Of a stretch of 64,000 nt of DNA, positions 50,224-59,828 are shown in pieces; positions within the stretch are counted from its first letter, which is position 1, and every line of letters begins with the position of its first letter. Both the position numbers and the translations under genes were made by a program. The stretch lies in the NCBI GenBank assembly GCA_903921325.1, contig CAIXPL010000030.1:74032-138031 (forward strand), in the 5' to 3' direction. The notes beneath the pieces were generated by a model. The model saw only the letters and a list, made by a program, of their open reading frames with translations. It searched no databases and had not been told where the DNA came from. This stretch comes from an uncultured Pseudomonadota bacterium (GTDB lineage Bacteria; Pseudomonadota; Gammaproteobacteria; Burkholderiales; SG8-39).

Positions 50224-51314
50224 ATGGGGCAACGAGAAGTCCAATGCAAATCCATGACCTTTGCGCGTGCAGCGATGCGGCCGATTGCGGCTGCGTTGCA
50301 CTGGGTGGCTCACGTGTGCCGGACCATGGCACTGGCTTTCGTGTGCATCATCCTGTGCGCCTTGCTCGCTGTGCAGGATGTATTGGCACAGGACGCGACT
50401 GACGGCCCGGCCGCAGGCTATCCGCGCCGCCCGGTGCGTCTGGTGGTGCCCTACGCGCCCGGCGGCGGGTTGGACATACTCGCGCGCATGCTTGCCCAGC
50501 GTCTGACCGAACGGGGTGGGGGCAGGGTGTCGTGGTCGACAACCGCCCCGGGGCGAGTGGCATGGTGGGCGCGCAGCAGGTGTCAAAGGCAGCGCCCGAT
50601 GGCTACACGCTGATCATTGTGGCAACCGAACACATCACCGCACCGCGGGTCTACCATCGGCACCTGTATGAGCCGGTCGCTGATTTCGCGCCGATCAGCC
50701 AGGTCTCGGCACAGTCCTACCTGCTTGTCGTGCATCCTTCTTTACCGGTGCATAGCGTGGCCGAATTCATCAGCCATGTAAGAGTGAGTGGTCGGTCGTT
50801 TCTGTACACCTCGGCGGGCACTGGCGGTGTGGGACACCTCTCGGGGGAGATGTTCAAGGCCATGGCCGATATTCAAATGACCCATGTCCCCTATAAGGGG
50901 ACTGGACCGGCGGTCAATGACACGGTGGGTGGGCAGGTGCTCGCCATGTTCTCCAATCCGCTGGCGGTGGTGCCACATGTCAAAAGCGGCCGATTACGCC
51001 TGCTTGCGACCACGGGGCCTCAGCGCATTGCTTCACTACCCGATACGCCGACCATTGCCGAATCCGGACTGAACGGATTTGCCACGCTGGGCTGGAATGG
51101 CATTTTGGCACCGGCTGGTACACCGGCCGCCATCGTTCGCATCATCGCGCGTGCGGTGAGCGAGATTGTGCGCGCACCGGAGATGCGCGATCGCATTGCC
51201 GGGGACGGCGCCGAGCCGGTCGGTGGCACACCCGAGGAATTCGCCGAGCGCATGACCATCGACGAACTGCGCTGGGCTGGCATCATTGCCAATATGAAGA
51301 TTGATCCTGAATGA
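50224..51314 (+). pseudogene. Bug/TctC-family binding protein gene with a frameshift
   Basis: The first frame gives a signal peptide ending LAVQDVLAQ and the diagnostic RPVRLVVPYAPGGGLDILAR up to LTERG (about 50518). The family sequence then continues in another frame from about 50520: VVVDNRPGASGMVGAQQVSK, APDGYTLIIVATEH, MTHVPYKGTG, GWNGILAPAGTPAAI to IDPE at 51314. The break is in CGGGGTGGGGGCAGGG, a G-rich run, and amounts to one missing base (or two extra). Either the gene is inactive or this is a sequence error. Everything else is intact, with no further stops, favouring a recent event or an error. Confidence 0.8.
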
Positions 51315-51455
51315 TCATCGGGCTCAAGGGCGGTTGGCTTCGCGTGGAGCAGACGTACGAGATCGCGAGCTCACTGCGCCGCACTCGACATCCGTCCCCC
51401 CGATGAACTTGGCAGGCAGACGGCATAATCACCCAGGAAGACGGAGCAAACAACG

Positions 51456-52802
51456 ATGAGCTCGAAGCGACGCATTCACCTTGCGTGTGACATGTCGTTC
51501 ACCCACCTCGATGGCCGCTGGCGCGTGCCCGGGTCGTGGGTGCATCGGACCTTTCCCGATGCCACGATGTTCGAAGAACTCGCGCGCATCGCCGAGCGTG
51601 GCTGCCTCGACATGATGTTCTTTGGTGATGGCACCGGCATCCCGTCGACCTGGCAAGACTCCGAGGATGCCGCCGTGCGCTGGGGTATTCAGTGGCCACG
51701 TCAGGATATGAGCCCCTATATCGCCCTGATGGCGCGCGCTACCCGGCATCTGGGTTTCGGGCTCACCTATGCCTCGACCTTCATGCATCCGTTTTATGTG
51801 GCGAGGTTGCTCAATTCGCTCGATCACATCACGGCGGGCCGTATTGCCTTCAATGTGATTACATCTACCCGACGATCCGATGCGGCGAATTACGGGTTCG
51901 ATGAGTTGATGGAACATGACCTGCGCTATGAGCGCATGGAAGAGTTCGTCGACGTATGCAAGAAGCTGTGGGCGAGCGTCGCACCGGATGCCTTTATCTG
52001 GGATCGCGACTCAGGCGAGGTGGCCGATCCTAGCAAGGTTCACCCGATCAACCACGCCGGCCCGTTTTTCAAGGTGCGCGGACCGCTCAACACGGTGCCA
52101 TCACCGCAGACCCGTCCGGTGCTCATTCAAGCGGGCGGTTCGCTCAGGGGCATCGAGGCCTCGGCGCACTTTGCCGATCATGTGTTTGCCTCGGGCTTGA
52201 GTCTTGAACACAAGCGCCGCCACCGGCTGGCCCTGGACAAGGCGCTCGTCGCCAAGGGTCGTGATCCGGCCACGGTGGGTATTTTGTTCAACGCAGCGCT
52301 CATTGTGTCGCAGTCGCGCAACGAGGCACTGGCCGCGCGTGAGAGCCTGCTCGACATGATTCCCAGTGAAGGTGTGGGCGCCTATCTGTCGCATAGCATC
52401 GGTTACGATTTTTCGCGCTTGCCCGAACGTTTCTCGCCGCACGAACTGGCGCAGGAGATCGTTGCTTCACAGGCATCCCCGGTCAGCCTGGTGTCGCAGT
52501 TTGCAGACACTCTTGGGCCGGGGGGCATGATCGATCGGGACGAGTTTTTCCGCGAAGGACTCAAGGTGGCGACAGCCTATGACCGGACCATCGCCGGCAC
52601 GCCGAGCGAACTTGCGGATTATCTGGAGGAGCATTTCGAGGCGGCAGGCGAGCGCGGCGGATTCATGATCTCCCACCCGTATTCGACGCCACACGATCTC
52701 ATCAATGTGGTCGATCTGCTCGTGCCGGAATTACAGCGTCGCGGACGCTTCCGGCGCACCTATACCAGCCGCACCCTGATGGAGCAGCTGGCCGAGGACT
52801 AG
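51456..52802 (+). CDS. NtaA/SnaA/DszA-family FMNH2-dependent monooxygenase
   Basis: A 448-residue flavin monooxygenase of the nitrilotriacetate monooxygenase/DszA branch of luciferase-like enzymes: FEELARIAERGCLDMMFFGD, FGLTYASTFMHPFYVARLLN, SLDHITAGRIAFNVITS, PVLIQAGGSLRGIEASAHFA. Relatives oxygenate aminopolycarboxylates, dibenzothiophene sulfone or similar compounds using FMNH2 from a separate reductase. GGAG precedes ATG 51456. It lies 141 bp after the broken Bug gene on the same strand. Substrate unknown. Confidence 0.9.
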   Translation: MSSKRRIHLACDMSFTHLDGRWRVPGSWVHRTFPDATMFEELARIAERGCLDMMFFGDGTGIPSTWQDSEDAAVRWGIQWPRQDMSPYIALMARATRHLGFGLTYASTFMHPFYVARLLNSLDHITAGRIAFNVITSTRRSDAANYGFDELMEHDLRYERMEEFVDVCKKLWASVAPDAFIWDRDSGEVADPSKVHPINHAGPFFKVRGPLNTVPSPQTRPVLIQAGGSLRGIEASAHFADHVFASGLSLEHKRRHRLALDKALVAKGRDPATVGILFNAALIVSQSRNEALAARESLLDMIPSEGVGAYLSHSIGYDFSRLPERFSPHELAQEIVASQASPVSLVSQFADTLGPGGMIDRDEFFREGLKVATAYDRTIAGTPSELADYLEEHFEAAGERGGFMISHPYSTPHDLINVVDLLVPELQRRGRFRRTYTSRTLMEQLAED

Positions 52803-52856
52803 ACGCCCACTCGGAACACGAGCGTTATGCCCAGACTGCCAAAGCATCGCAAAGAA

Positions 52857-53573
52857 TCAGATCCCCACCCAGAACACCAGCGTCATGCGCGGGCTATCGA
52901 AAAAGGCATCTTCCGGATGCCAGGCAGCATGGTAGAACTGCGACGGAAAAATCATCATGCGGCCAGGGGCCATGTCGAGATGTCCGGTTTTTTCCCAGAA
53001 TTCCTCAGGACGATCGGGCCAGTAACTGAATCCATTCTCGACAATGCGCGAGCCGCTCTCGACATCGCGATCGTAGATCGGGTCGCGCACCGGCGACCCC
53101 GAGGGGCGGTAGCGAAAGAATGCCGTGCCGCCTGAACTCTCGGCAGCATTGTTCAGATACACCAGGCAAGTGAACGAGTGGGTGGCATGGGCCTGAAACA
53201 GGTCATGGTGCGGATGCGCGTAATCGGCACTGCGCGTGGTGATCTGGGTAAACCAGTTGACATCAACGCTGGGGGCAAACGGCTGCACCCGGATCGACCA
53301 AGCCTGTTCGATGATGTCACAGGCCACGCCGATGAGGCGATTCGGCGGTGCCACCGGATAGCGCAGGCGGCAATCGTGATAGTCGAGGAAATTGCGTCCG
53401 CCGGGCACATGTTTCCAGTTGGTCGCTGGCGATGTGGCGGCAATGTCGCGCGCCAGCGTCGGGTGACGCAGCACATCATCGGCCACCACAATCTGGGCGT
53501 CACCTGCCATTTCACGACGCAGATTCAACCGGTCATTGATGTCGAACACTTCGTGAAACAGGAAAGGGCGCAT
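52857..53573 (-). CDS. DUF6445-like 2OG-Fe(II) oxygenase-fold protein
   Basis: A 238-residue protein. A double-stranded beta-helix is suggested by YAHPHHDLFQAHATHSFTC (H-x-H-H-D, likely metal His and Asp), LVYLNNAAESSGGTAFFRY, and FPSQFYHAAWHPEDAF with a late His and R in SPRMTLVFW. This resembles prolyl-hydroxylase-type oxygenases and the DUF6445 family, for which I recall no defined function. It starts at ATG 53573 and converges on the monooxygenase at 51456, with only 54 bp between stops. Confidence 0.65.
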   Translation of the reverse strand: MRPFLFHEVFDINDRLNLRREMAGDAQIVVADDVLRHPTLARDIAATSPATNWKHVPGGRNFLDYHDCRLRYPVAPPNRLIGVACDIIEQAWSIRVQPFAPSVDVNWFTQITTRSADYAHPHHDLFQAHATHSFTCLVYLNNAAESSGGTAFFRYRPSGSPVRDPIYDRDVESGSRIVENGFSYWPDRPEEFWEKTGHLDMAPGRMMIFPSQFYHAAWHPEDAFFDSPRMTLVFWVGI

Positions 53574-53712
53574 CTGATTGAATCTCGCTGATCGAACTCG
53601 CCAATCCCGGCCGATAGAGTGCAGATTCTAGCCTGAGCGTGCGCACGAAGCGCGCCCCCCCGGTCGCTCATGCTACGCTTCACCCAATGAACGAATGTGT
53701 GGGGAGACCTTG

Positions 53713-54960
53713 ATGGGCCAGATGTCTGCCATCGCTGAACCGCTACGCGCAGGGCGCATCCGGCGCGACGGATTTGCTTATTGTCCCGATGATTTATGCC
53801 GTCGGGCAGGCGATCTGGCGACGCTCGCTCATAAGGTCGCAGAGGCCAACGAGAGACTCGGGGCATTGGCACCTGAACTGGTCGATGCGCTCCATGCCGG
53901 GGGCAATTTCGGTATGTGGATTCCGCGCGCGCAGGGCGGCTTGGAATTGCCGCCCACTGACAGTCTGCGGTTGATCGAAGACGTCTCCTATGCCGATGGC
54001 TCAACCGGTTGGGTGTTGATGGCGGCCGCGCTTTCGACCGGGACAGGGGCTGCGTATCTCGAACCGGAGATTTCCGATCGCTATTTTGGCGGCACGCGCT
54101 TTCCGGTGATCGCTGGGCAGGGCGGGCCGATGGGCAAAGCGGTGGCCACCGAGGGTGGATACCTGCTGAGCGGCTATTGGACCTATGGGTCCGGTGTGAA
54201 ACATGCCGACTACACCCACAGCGGTGCTTTGGTGTTCGAGGCCGATGGCAAACCACGGTTGGACGCCAAGGGCGTGCAGCAGACGCGGATTTTTGTGGCG
54301 CCCTGTTCACAGTTCGAATTCATCGATAACTGGGACGTGATGGGGCTGCGCGCCACCGGCAGCATCGATTACAAGGGCGAGGGCATTTTCGTGCCCGAAG
54401 GGGCCACCCATATCACCGATTGCACCACGCCACGCCAGGGCGGCACGCTGTTCTATCTGGGCATTCGCGGCCTGAGCAGTCTGGGGCACACCGGCTTTAC
54501 CCTCGGGTTGGGGCGACGCCTGCTCGATGAGATTGCCACCATCGCACAATCCAAAGTCAATCGACTGGGGCGCCTGGGCGATAGCGAGAGCTTCCTGGAA
54601 AAGTACGGTTCAGCCGAAGCGAAGTTGCGGGCTGCCCGCGCACTGGCCTACGAAACGTGGGCCGATATCGAAGCTACCCTGGAACGCGGCGAGCGTCTGG
54701 GTAAGCGGCAATGGACCATGCTGCGCCTTGCCTTGAATCATGTGACCTGGACGACCGCGGAGATCTCCAACACGGTGTTCTATGCAGGGGGTGGCAATGC
54801 GCTGCGTGCGGGCGCCTTGCAGCGCTGTTTCCGCGATATGCACGGCGCAACCCAGCATCTGACTTCATCGGTCGCTGTATTGCAGGATTGCGGTCGCGAA
54901 CTCTCTGGCGCAACGCCCAACAAGGTGTGGGGATTCTCCCGGCTGGTCGATCCGGACTGA
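53713..54960 (+). CDS. Acyl-CoA dehydrogenase-fold flavin monooxygenase (group D, HpaB/DszC-like)
   Basis: A 415-residue protein with the acyl-CoA dehydrogenase fold: PRAQGGLELPPTDSLRLIED, DGSTGWVLMAAAL, GYWTYGSGVKHADY, DNWDVMGLRATGSIDY, and a C-terminal helical domain with GGGNALRAGALQRCFRDMHG. The MGLRATGS and late RD-H pattern is that of DszC/HpaH-type two-component monooxygenases rather than true acyl-CoA dehydrogenases. GGGGAGACC lies 6 nt before ATG 53713. It is the first gene before the LivHMGF-type transporter and may oxidise the imported compound. Confidence 0.85.
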   Translation: MGQMSAIAEPLRAGRIRRDGFAYCPDDLCRRAGDLATLAHKVAEANERLGALAPELVDALHAGGNFGMWIPRAQGGLELPPTDSLRLIEDVSYADGSTGWVLMAAALSTGTGAAYLEPEISDRYFGGTRFPVIAGQGGPMGKAVATEGGYLLSGYWTYGSGVKHADYTHSGALVFEADGKPRLDAKGVQQTRIFVAPCSQFEFIDNWDVMGLRATGSIDYKGEGIFVPEGATHITDCTTPRQGGTLFYLGIRGLSSLGHTGFTLGLGRRLLDEIATIAQSKVNRLGRLGDSESFLEKYGSAEAKLRAARALAYETWADIEATLERGERLGKRQWTMLRLALNHVTWTTAEISNTVFYAGGGNALRAGALQRCFRDMHGATQHLTSSVAVLQDCGRELSGATPNKVWGFSRLVDPD

Positions 54961-55004
54961 GCCACGGACTGACCCAATCCGCACTGAGCCACGTACTGAC
55001 CGAC
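54951..55004. repeat. Two 27-bp direct repeats, each made of two sub-units
   Basis: Unit 1 (54951-54977) and unit 2 (54978-55004) match at about 22 of 27 positions. Each contains ACTGAGCCAC followed by ACTGACC, so the stretch can also be read as four degenerate 12-15-bp units. It overlaps the last codons and stop of the monooxygenase gene and ends 22 bp before the permease ATG. Confidence 0.75.
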
Positions 55005-55026
55005 TCAAGACACGCTGCAAAACTCC

Positions 55027-56979
55027 ATGGATATCTATCTCGCCCAGTTGATGAATGGGTTGGTCTACGGGATGCTGCTGTTTCTCACAGCAGCCGGCCT
55101 GTCGCTCATCTTCGGTCTGATGAATGTGGTGAGCCTTGCACACGGCTCATTTTTCATGCTTGGGGCCTACCTGGCGTTTGCCGTGGTGCGCGAAACCGGC
55201 AATTACTGGCTGGCGTTGCTGATCTCGCCCTGCCTCACCGTTCTTGTAGGACTGGTGGTCGAACGCTTTTTCATGCGACGACTCTATCGACGAGGGCATC
55301 TTGACCAGGTCTTGCTGACCTTCGGCTTCACCTTTGTCTTCTTCGATGCAGTGCGCTCGATCTGGGGCTCCGATATTCGCAAGCTCGCTCCTCCGGTGTC
55401 GCTCGAAGGCAGTATTGCGCTCGTCGGCGGCATGTTCTCGACCTACCGCTTGTTTTTGCTTGCCTTCGGTGCGCTGCTCGCACTCATTCTCTGGGCCGTG
55501 ATGGAAAAGAGTCGCCTCGGGGCCATGGTGCGCGCGGGTGTCGACGACAGCCAGATGGCCGCGGGCCTGGGCGCCAATATTCCGGCGCTCTTCTCCGGGG
55601 TGTTTGGTGCAGGCGTGGCATTGGCCGCAATTGGTGGCGTGGTGGCGGCCCCTGTGCTGGGTCTTTACCCAGGCATGGATGGCGACATCCTGATCCCCTC
55701 GTTCATCGTCATCGTGATCGGCGGGATGGGAAGCCTGCGCGGGGCCTTTGTCGGCACCCTTCTGGTGGGCATTGCCGATGCATTCGGCAAAGCCTATGTG
55801 CCGGCCTTATCGCTCTTTCTCATTTATTTATTGATGGCGGTGTTTTTGCTGGTGCGCCCGCAGGGCCTGTTTGGTATCAAGGGGGGTGTCGCACCGGCTG
55901 GCATGGTGGTGGCAGCCCGCGCAGCGCTCAGCGCAACGCTGCGGGTCAAAGTGATTGCAGCGCTGGTGTTGTTGGCGCTTGCCTGTTATCCGCTGCTCGT
56001 GCCTGACTACCAGCGCACGCTGGTGAGCGAGATCTTCGTGTTCGCGATTTTTGCGATGAGTCTTGATCTGTTGCTTGGCTACACCGGGCTTCCCAGTTTT
56101 GGCCATGCCGGATTCTTTGGCCTCGGGGCCTACACGGTGATTGTGTTGGGGGCGCTGTTCGGGTTGAACGGATGGACAGGGGTGCTCATTGCGGTCCCCT
56201 TGACGGCTCTGGCGGCGGCGCTGATTGGCTTTTTTTGTGTACGTACCAGCGGCATTACCTTTCTGATGCTGACACTCGCGTTTTCACAACTGCTCTATTC
56301 GATCGCCTTCAAATGGCGTGATGTCACCGGGGGCTCTGATGGCATCGGTATACCGGATCGGCCGAATATTTTCGGCTGGTCCCTATCCGAGCCGATCGTG
56401 ATGTACTACGTGACCTTCGGCTTTTGCCTGCTGTGTTATGTCGGTCTGCGCCGGTTGATCGCATCGCCGCTGGGGCACGCCTTCATCGGCATTCGTGAGA
56501 ATGAATCGCGCATGCGCGCCATCGGCTATAGCACCGGCCTCTACAAATTGCTGTCCTTTACGATCGGGGGCGCACTGGCCGGCCTGGCCGGTGGCCTCTA
56601 CGCGCTATTCAACGGATTTGTTTCACCGGAAGTTCTGCATTGGTCGGCCTCGGGTGACATTCTCATCATGGTGATGCTGGGTGGCGCGGGCACCTTGCTC
56701 GGACCAGTACTCGGGTCGGCAATTTTTCTGCTCATGAAAAATCTGGTGAGTTCCTACAATGATCACTGGATGATGATCATCGGAATCATTTTCATTGCGT
56801 GCGTCATGTTTTTCCCCGGAGGTGTGTGGGGCATTCTGAGTAGCCGCATCGCGGGCCGCAAACCCGATTCTCCGCCACGGCCAGGTACCACGCCTGCTGA
56901 GGGCATAGCCAGTGGTGACAAGGCGCCGACTGGCGCTGCGCCAGGGGCCTCCATGACAGTTGATGGGGCGGCGCGATGA
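55027..56979 (+). CDS. Fused branched-chain-type ABC permease (LivH-LivM)
   Basis: A 650-residue inner-membrane protein joining two permease domains that are usually separate. Residues 1-290 are LivH-like (MNGLVYGMLLFLTAAGLSLI, GLMNVVSLAHGSFFMLGAYL, IVIVIGGMGSLRGAFVGTLL). Residues ~305-620 are LivM-like (SLDLLLGYTGLPSFGHAGFF, GIRENESRMRAIGYSTGLYK, MVMLGGAGTLLGPVLGSAIF). A Pro/Ala/Gly-rich tail of ~40 residues follows. The ATP-binding subunits are encoded immediately downstream (4-nt overlap with livG). The ligand is probably a carboxylate or amino acid delivered by the Tat-signal LivK proteins converging from the right. Confidence 0.92.
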   Translation: MDIYLAQLMNGLVYGMLLFLTAAGLSLIFGLMNVVSLAHGSFFMLGAYLAFAVVRETGNYWLALLISPCLTVLVGLVVERFFMRRLYRRGHLDQVLLTFGFTFVFFDAVRSIWGSDIRKLAPPVSLEGSIALVGGMFSTYRLFLLAFGALLALILWAVMEKSRLGAMVRAGVDDSQMAAGLGANIPALFSGVFGAGVALAAIGGVVAAPVLGLYPGMDGDILIPSFIVIVIGGMGSLRGAFVGTLLVGIADAFGKAYVPALSLFLIYLLMAVFLLVRPQGLFGIKGGVAPAGMVVAARAALSATLRVKVIAALVLLALACYPLLVPDYQRTLVSEIFVFAIFAMSLDLLLGYTGLPSFGHAGFFGLGAYTVIVLGALFGLNGWTGVLIAVPLTALAAALIGFFCVRTSGITFLMLTLAFSQLLYSIAFKWRDVTGGSDGIGIPDRPNIFGWSLSEPIVMYYVTFGFCLLCYVGLRRLIASPLGHAFIGIRENESRMRAIGYSTGLYKLLSFTIGGALAGLAGGLYALFNGFVSPEVLHWSASGDILIMVMLGGAGTLLGPVLGSAIFLLMKNLVSSYNDHWMMIIGIIFIACVMFFPGGVWGILSSRIAGRKPDSPPRPGTTPAEGIASGDKAPTGAAPGASMTVDGAAR

Positions 56980-57719
56980 GTACATTGCAGATCGAAGACC
57001 TGTATCGTTCATTTGGCAGCCTGGTGGTCACCCAGCATGTCAATCTGAGCATCGGTGCCGGTGAGCGCCATGTGATCATCGGTCCGAATGGCGCCGGCAA
57101 GACCAGCCTCATCAATCAGATCGGTGGTCAGTTGCGGCCAGGCTCGGGGCGCATCCTGCTCGATGGCGTGAATATCATTGGCCAGGCACCGGAGCAGGTG
57201 TTGCGCTCAGGCATTGCCCGGACCTTCCAGAAGAACAATCTCTTCTTCAATTTGAGTGTGATCGAGAACTTGCGCCTTGCGGTGCAGGCGCGGCGTGGAA
57301 ACGGGCTTCAATGCTTCCGTCCGGCACGGTCTCTTACGGCGATCATGTCCCGTGCCGAATCGATACTGGCGCAGGTAAAGCTCGATGCCAATGGCAGTCG
57401 CGCGGTGCGCGAACTCTCCTACGGTGAGCAACGGCAGTTGGAAGTGGGGTTGGCCCTGGCCGGTGACCCGAAGGTGCTGCTCCTGGATGAACCTACCTCG
57501 GGTATGTCACCGGCTGAGACTGCCGGGATGATCGAACTGGTACGCAGCCTGCCGCGTGAGCTCACCGTGGTGATGATTGAGCATGACATGCATGTCGTGT
57601 TCTCACTGGCCGACCGCATCACCGTGCTCTATTACGGCGAGGTGCTGGCCACCGGCACGCCGCAGGAGATCCAGGACAACGAGCGGGTGCGCGAAATCTA
57701 TCTGGGCGCGAGGCACTGA
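56976..57719 (+). CDS. livG: Branched-chain-type ABC transporter ATPase LivG
   Basis: A 247-residue ATPase: Walker A GPNGAGKTSLINQIGG, Q-loop ARTFQKNNLFFNLS, an LSYGEQRQLEVGLAL signature, Walker B VLLLDEPTSGMSPAE, and switch His in IEHDMHVVF. The TFQ-NLF and GEVLATGTPQEI segments are LivG-like. The ATG overlaps the permease stop (ATGA). It pairs with LivF one base downstream. Confidence 0.92.
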   Translation: MSTLQIEDLYRSFGSLVVTQHVNLSIGAGERHVIIGPNGAGKTSLINQIGGQLRPGSGRILLDGVNIIGQAPEQVLRSGIARTFQKNNLFFNLSVIENLRLAVQARRGNGLQCFRPARSLTAIMSRAESILAQVKLDANGSRAVRELSYGEQRQLEVGLALAGDPKVLLLDEPTSGMSPAETAGMIELVRSLPRELTVVMIEHDMHVVFSLADRITVLYYGEVLATGTPQEIQDNERVREIYLGARH

Positions 57720-57720
57720 C

Positions 57721-58464
57721 ATGCTGGAACTCGACGCAGTCCATAGCTATTACGGCGACAGTCACATTCTGCAAGGCGTGTCATTCACCGTGCAGGAAGG
57801 TGAAGTGGTGTGCCTGCTCGGCCGCAATGGCGCTGGCAAGACCACGACGATCCTGACTGTGATGGGGTACATCACGCCGCGATCGGGTACGGTGCGCTAT
57901 CAGGGGCAAGCGATTGCCGGTTTGGCGCCCTATCAGGTCGCGCGACGCGGCGTCGGCTTTGTGCCGCAGGAGCGCGGCATATTCCCCAGCCTCACCGTGC
58001 GCGAAAACCTGACCGTGTTTTCACGGCAACCGGGTAGTGCGCTGCAAGCGGCGGGGCAAGCCGTGAAGGGGGCGAGTGCACCGCGCGCACCGTGGACGCT
58101 GGAGCGTGTGTACAAGGTGTTTCCGCGACTGCATGAGCGCGAGCGCAATCTGGGATTTCAGCTCTCAGGCGGTGAGCAGCAAATGCTCTCGATCGCGCGT
58201 GCGCTGATGCTCAACCCGGATTTGCTGGTGCTCGATGAGCCCTCGGAGGGCCTCGCGCCGATGATCGTGAACGAGATCGTCACCGTGTTGCGTGGCCTCA
58301 AGAATGAAGGGCTTGCGATCCTGCTGGTCGAGCAGAACCTGCATACCGCGCTCGCGCTCGCCGATCGTCACCATGTGATGAACAAAGGCGAGATCCTGTT
58401 CAGTGGCACCTCACAGGATCTCGAGCGCAATGAAGACGTGAAGCGCCGCTACCTCGCGGTTTGA
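57721..58464 (+). CDS. livF: Branched-chain-type ABC transporter ATPase LivF
   Basis: A 247-residue ATPase: Walker A GRNGAGKTTTILTVMG, FVPQERGIFPSLTVRENL, signature LSGGEQQMLSIARAL, Walker B LLVLDEPSEGLAP, and LLVEQNLHTALALADRHHVM, typical of LivF. There is an insertion of about 15 residues after RENLTVFSRQ (Ala/Gly-rich). It starts one base after the livG stop. It ends 10 bp before the stop of a convergent LivK-type binding protein gene. Confidence 0.92.
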   Translation: MLELDAVHSYYGDSHILQGVSFTVQEGEVVCLLGRNGAGKTTTILTVMGYITPRSGTVRYQGQAIAGLAPYQVARRGVGFVPQERGIFPSLTVRENLTVFSRQPGSALQAAGQAVKGASAPRAPWTLERVYKVFPRLHERERNLGFQLSGGEQQMLSIARALMLNPDLLVLDEPSEGLAPMIVNEIVTVLRGLKNEGLAILLVEQNLHTALALADRHHVMNKGEILFSGTSQDLERNEDVKRRYLAV

Positions 58465-58474
58465 GCACGCCCGC

Positions 58475-59779
58475 TCAGGCAGCCGGTTTCACGCCCGGAT
58501 CGCGCACCTCGTGGATCGTAGCCAGCACTTTGTTGGCGGTACGCCCGCCGACATCCTGCGCTTCGACCACATGGATATCCTGGATCGGGTTGTGGGTTAC
58601 CGGGTCAAACCGGAACGGACCGCGCGGTGCGTTGAACGACACCTTGGCCATGGCTTCTGACAAGCGGTCCTTGTTGCTGGTGTCACCGTCAGTGGCCTTG
58701 ATCGCCTCGGCAATGACCCGAGCGGCAACAAACCCGTAGTCTGAGTAGCTGTCCGGATAGCTCTTGTACCGCGCAAGGTAATCGGCGACGAACTTCTTGT
58801 TCTCGGGATTGTCCAGCGTATCGGTGTAGTGGGTCGAGCTGAGTACACCCAGCGCGCTCTTGCCTTGCGCCTCGAAGGTGCTTGGATCAGCCAGACCGGC
58901 GAATCCGCCGATGCGGGTTTTTGCTTTCAGTCCCTGTTCGGCAAACTGTTGAATGAAGCGCACGGAATCGGTGCCGGGGAAGAAGGCATAGACCGCGCTG
59001 GGATTGATGGCGCGAATCTCGGTCAGGTACACGCTGTAGTCCGCCGAGGCCATGGGCGGGTAGATCTCTTTCAGGATTTTGCCGCCCTTGGCCACATAGG
59101 CCTCCTTGAACGAACGCAGCACATCGCGGCCGCCGACATAGTCGGTCGCGGTGAGCACGATCTCCTTGGCGACGTTGGCGTACATCCATTCGCCCATCGG
59201 ATGGCACAGTTGATACACCGAGAGCGAGGTGCGGAACATATAGGGAATGCGCTCCCAGGTGATCGGATCGATGCCCGCACCTGAGACCACCAGAAAGGTC
59301 TTGGTCTGCTTGATGTAGTTGAGCATCGCCATGGCGACATTGCTGCCTTGCGGACCGCAGATCAAATCGACATGGTCGCTATCGACAAACTTGCGTGCCT
59401 TTTGCAGTCCGACTTGCGGATTGGTCTGGTCATCTTCCCGAATGAGTTCAATTTTCCGGCCGGCAATGGTCCAGCCAATGCTGTCGAAATAAAGCTGCAT
59501 GCCGTTCCAGTTGGTCTCGGCCGAGGGTGCTACCACTCCGGTGAAGGAATTGAGGATGCCGATGCGAATCGGTGCTTTGGTTTGCGACAGCACGGCCGGA
59601 GCCCCTAACCCGGTGGCGAGGGCGCCTCCTGCGACGGCGGCATGTCGCAGAAAGCGGCGCCGCGATCCCTGGGTGGCGTCACGGGTCGTGTCAATCGATG
59701 AGGTATCCGTCGTCGCGACAGAGTCGACGTTGTCACTGGCCGCTACGATCGCTGCGCTCACGGAAGTTTGCTGGGTCAT
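58475..59779 (-). CDS. Tat-signal LivK-type ABC substrate-binding protein, copy 1
   Basis: A 434-residue type I binding protein. The N-terminus holds a ~35-residue Ser/Thr/Asp-rich stretch, then a twin-arginine signal (S-R-R-R-F-L-R) and hydrophobic segment ending APAVLSQ. The mature part begins APIRIGILNSFTGVVAPSAE and contains NWNGMQLYFDSIGWTIAGRK, IELIREDDQTNPQVGLQKAR, STHYTDTLDNPENKKFVADY. GGAG precedes ATG 59779. It is highly similar to the next gene, evidently a tandem duplication, and is convergent with the LivHMGF genes it probably serves. Export by Tat suggests folding or ligand loading before export. Confidence 0.88.
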   Translation of the reverse strand: MTQQTSVSAAIVAASDNVDSVATTDTSSIDTTRDATQGSRRRFLRHAAVAGGALATGLGAPAVLSQTKAPIRIGILNSFTGVVAPSAETNWNGMQLYFDSIGWTIAGRKIELIREDDQTNPQVGLQKARKFVDSDHVDLICGPQGSNVAMAMLNYIKQTKTFLVVSGAGIDPITWERIPYMFRTSLSVYQLCHPMGEWMYANVAKEIVLTATDYVGGRDVLRSFKEAYVAKGGKILKEIYPPMASADYSVYLTEIRAINPSAVYAFFPGTDSVRFIQQFAEQGLKAKTRIGGFAGLADPSTFEAQGKSALGVLSSTHYTDTLDNPENKKFVADYLARYKSYPDSYSDYGFVAARVIAEAIKATDGDTSNKDRLSEAMAKVSFNAPRGPFRFDPVTHNPIQDIHVVEAQDVGGRTANKVLATIHEVRDPGVKPAA

Positions 59780-59828
59780 GGTTGAGGTCTCCTTGATTGT
59801 TATTGGTTCGACATGAATCGTGTGCCGC

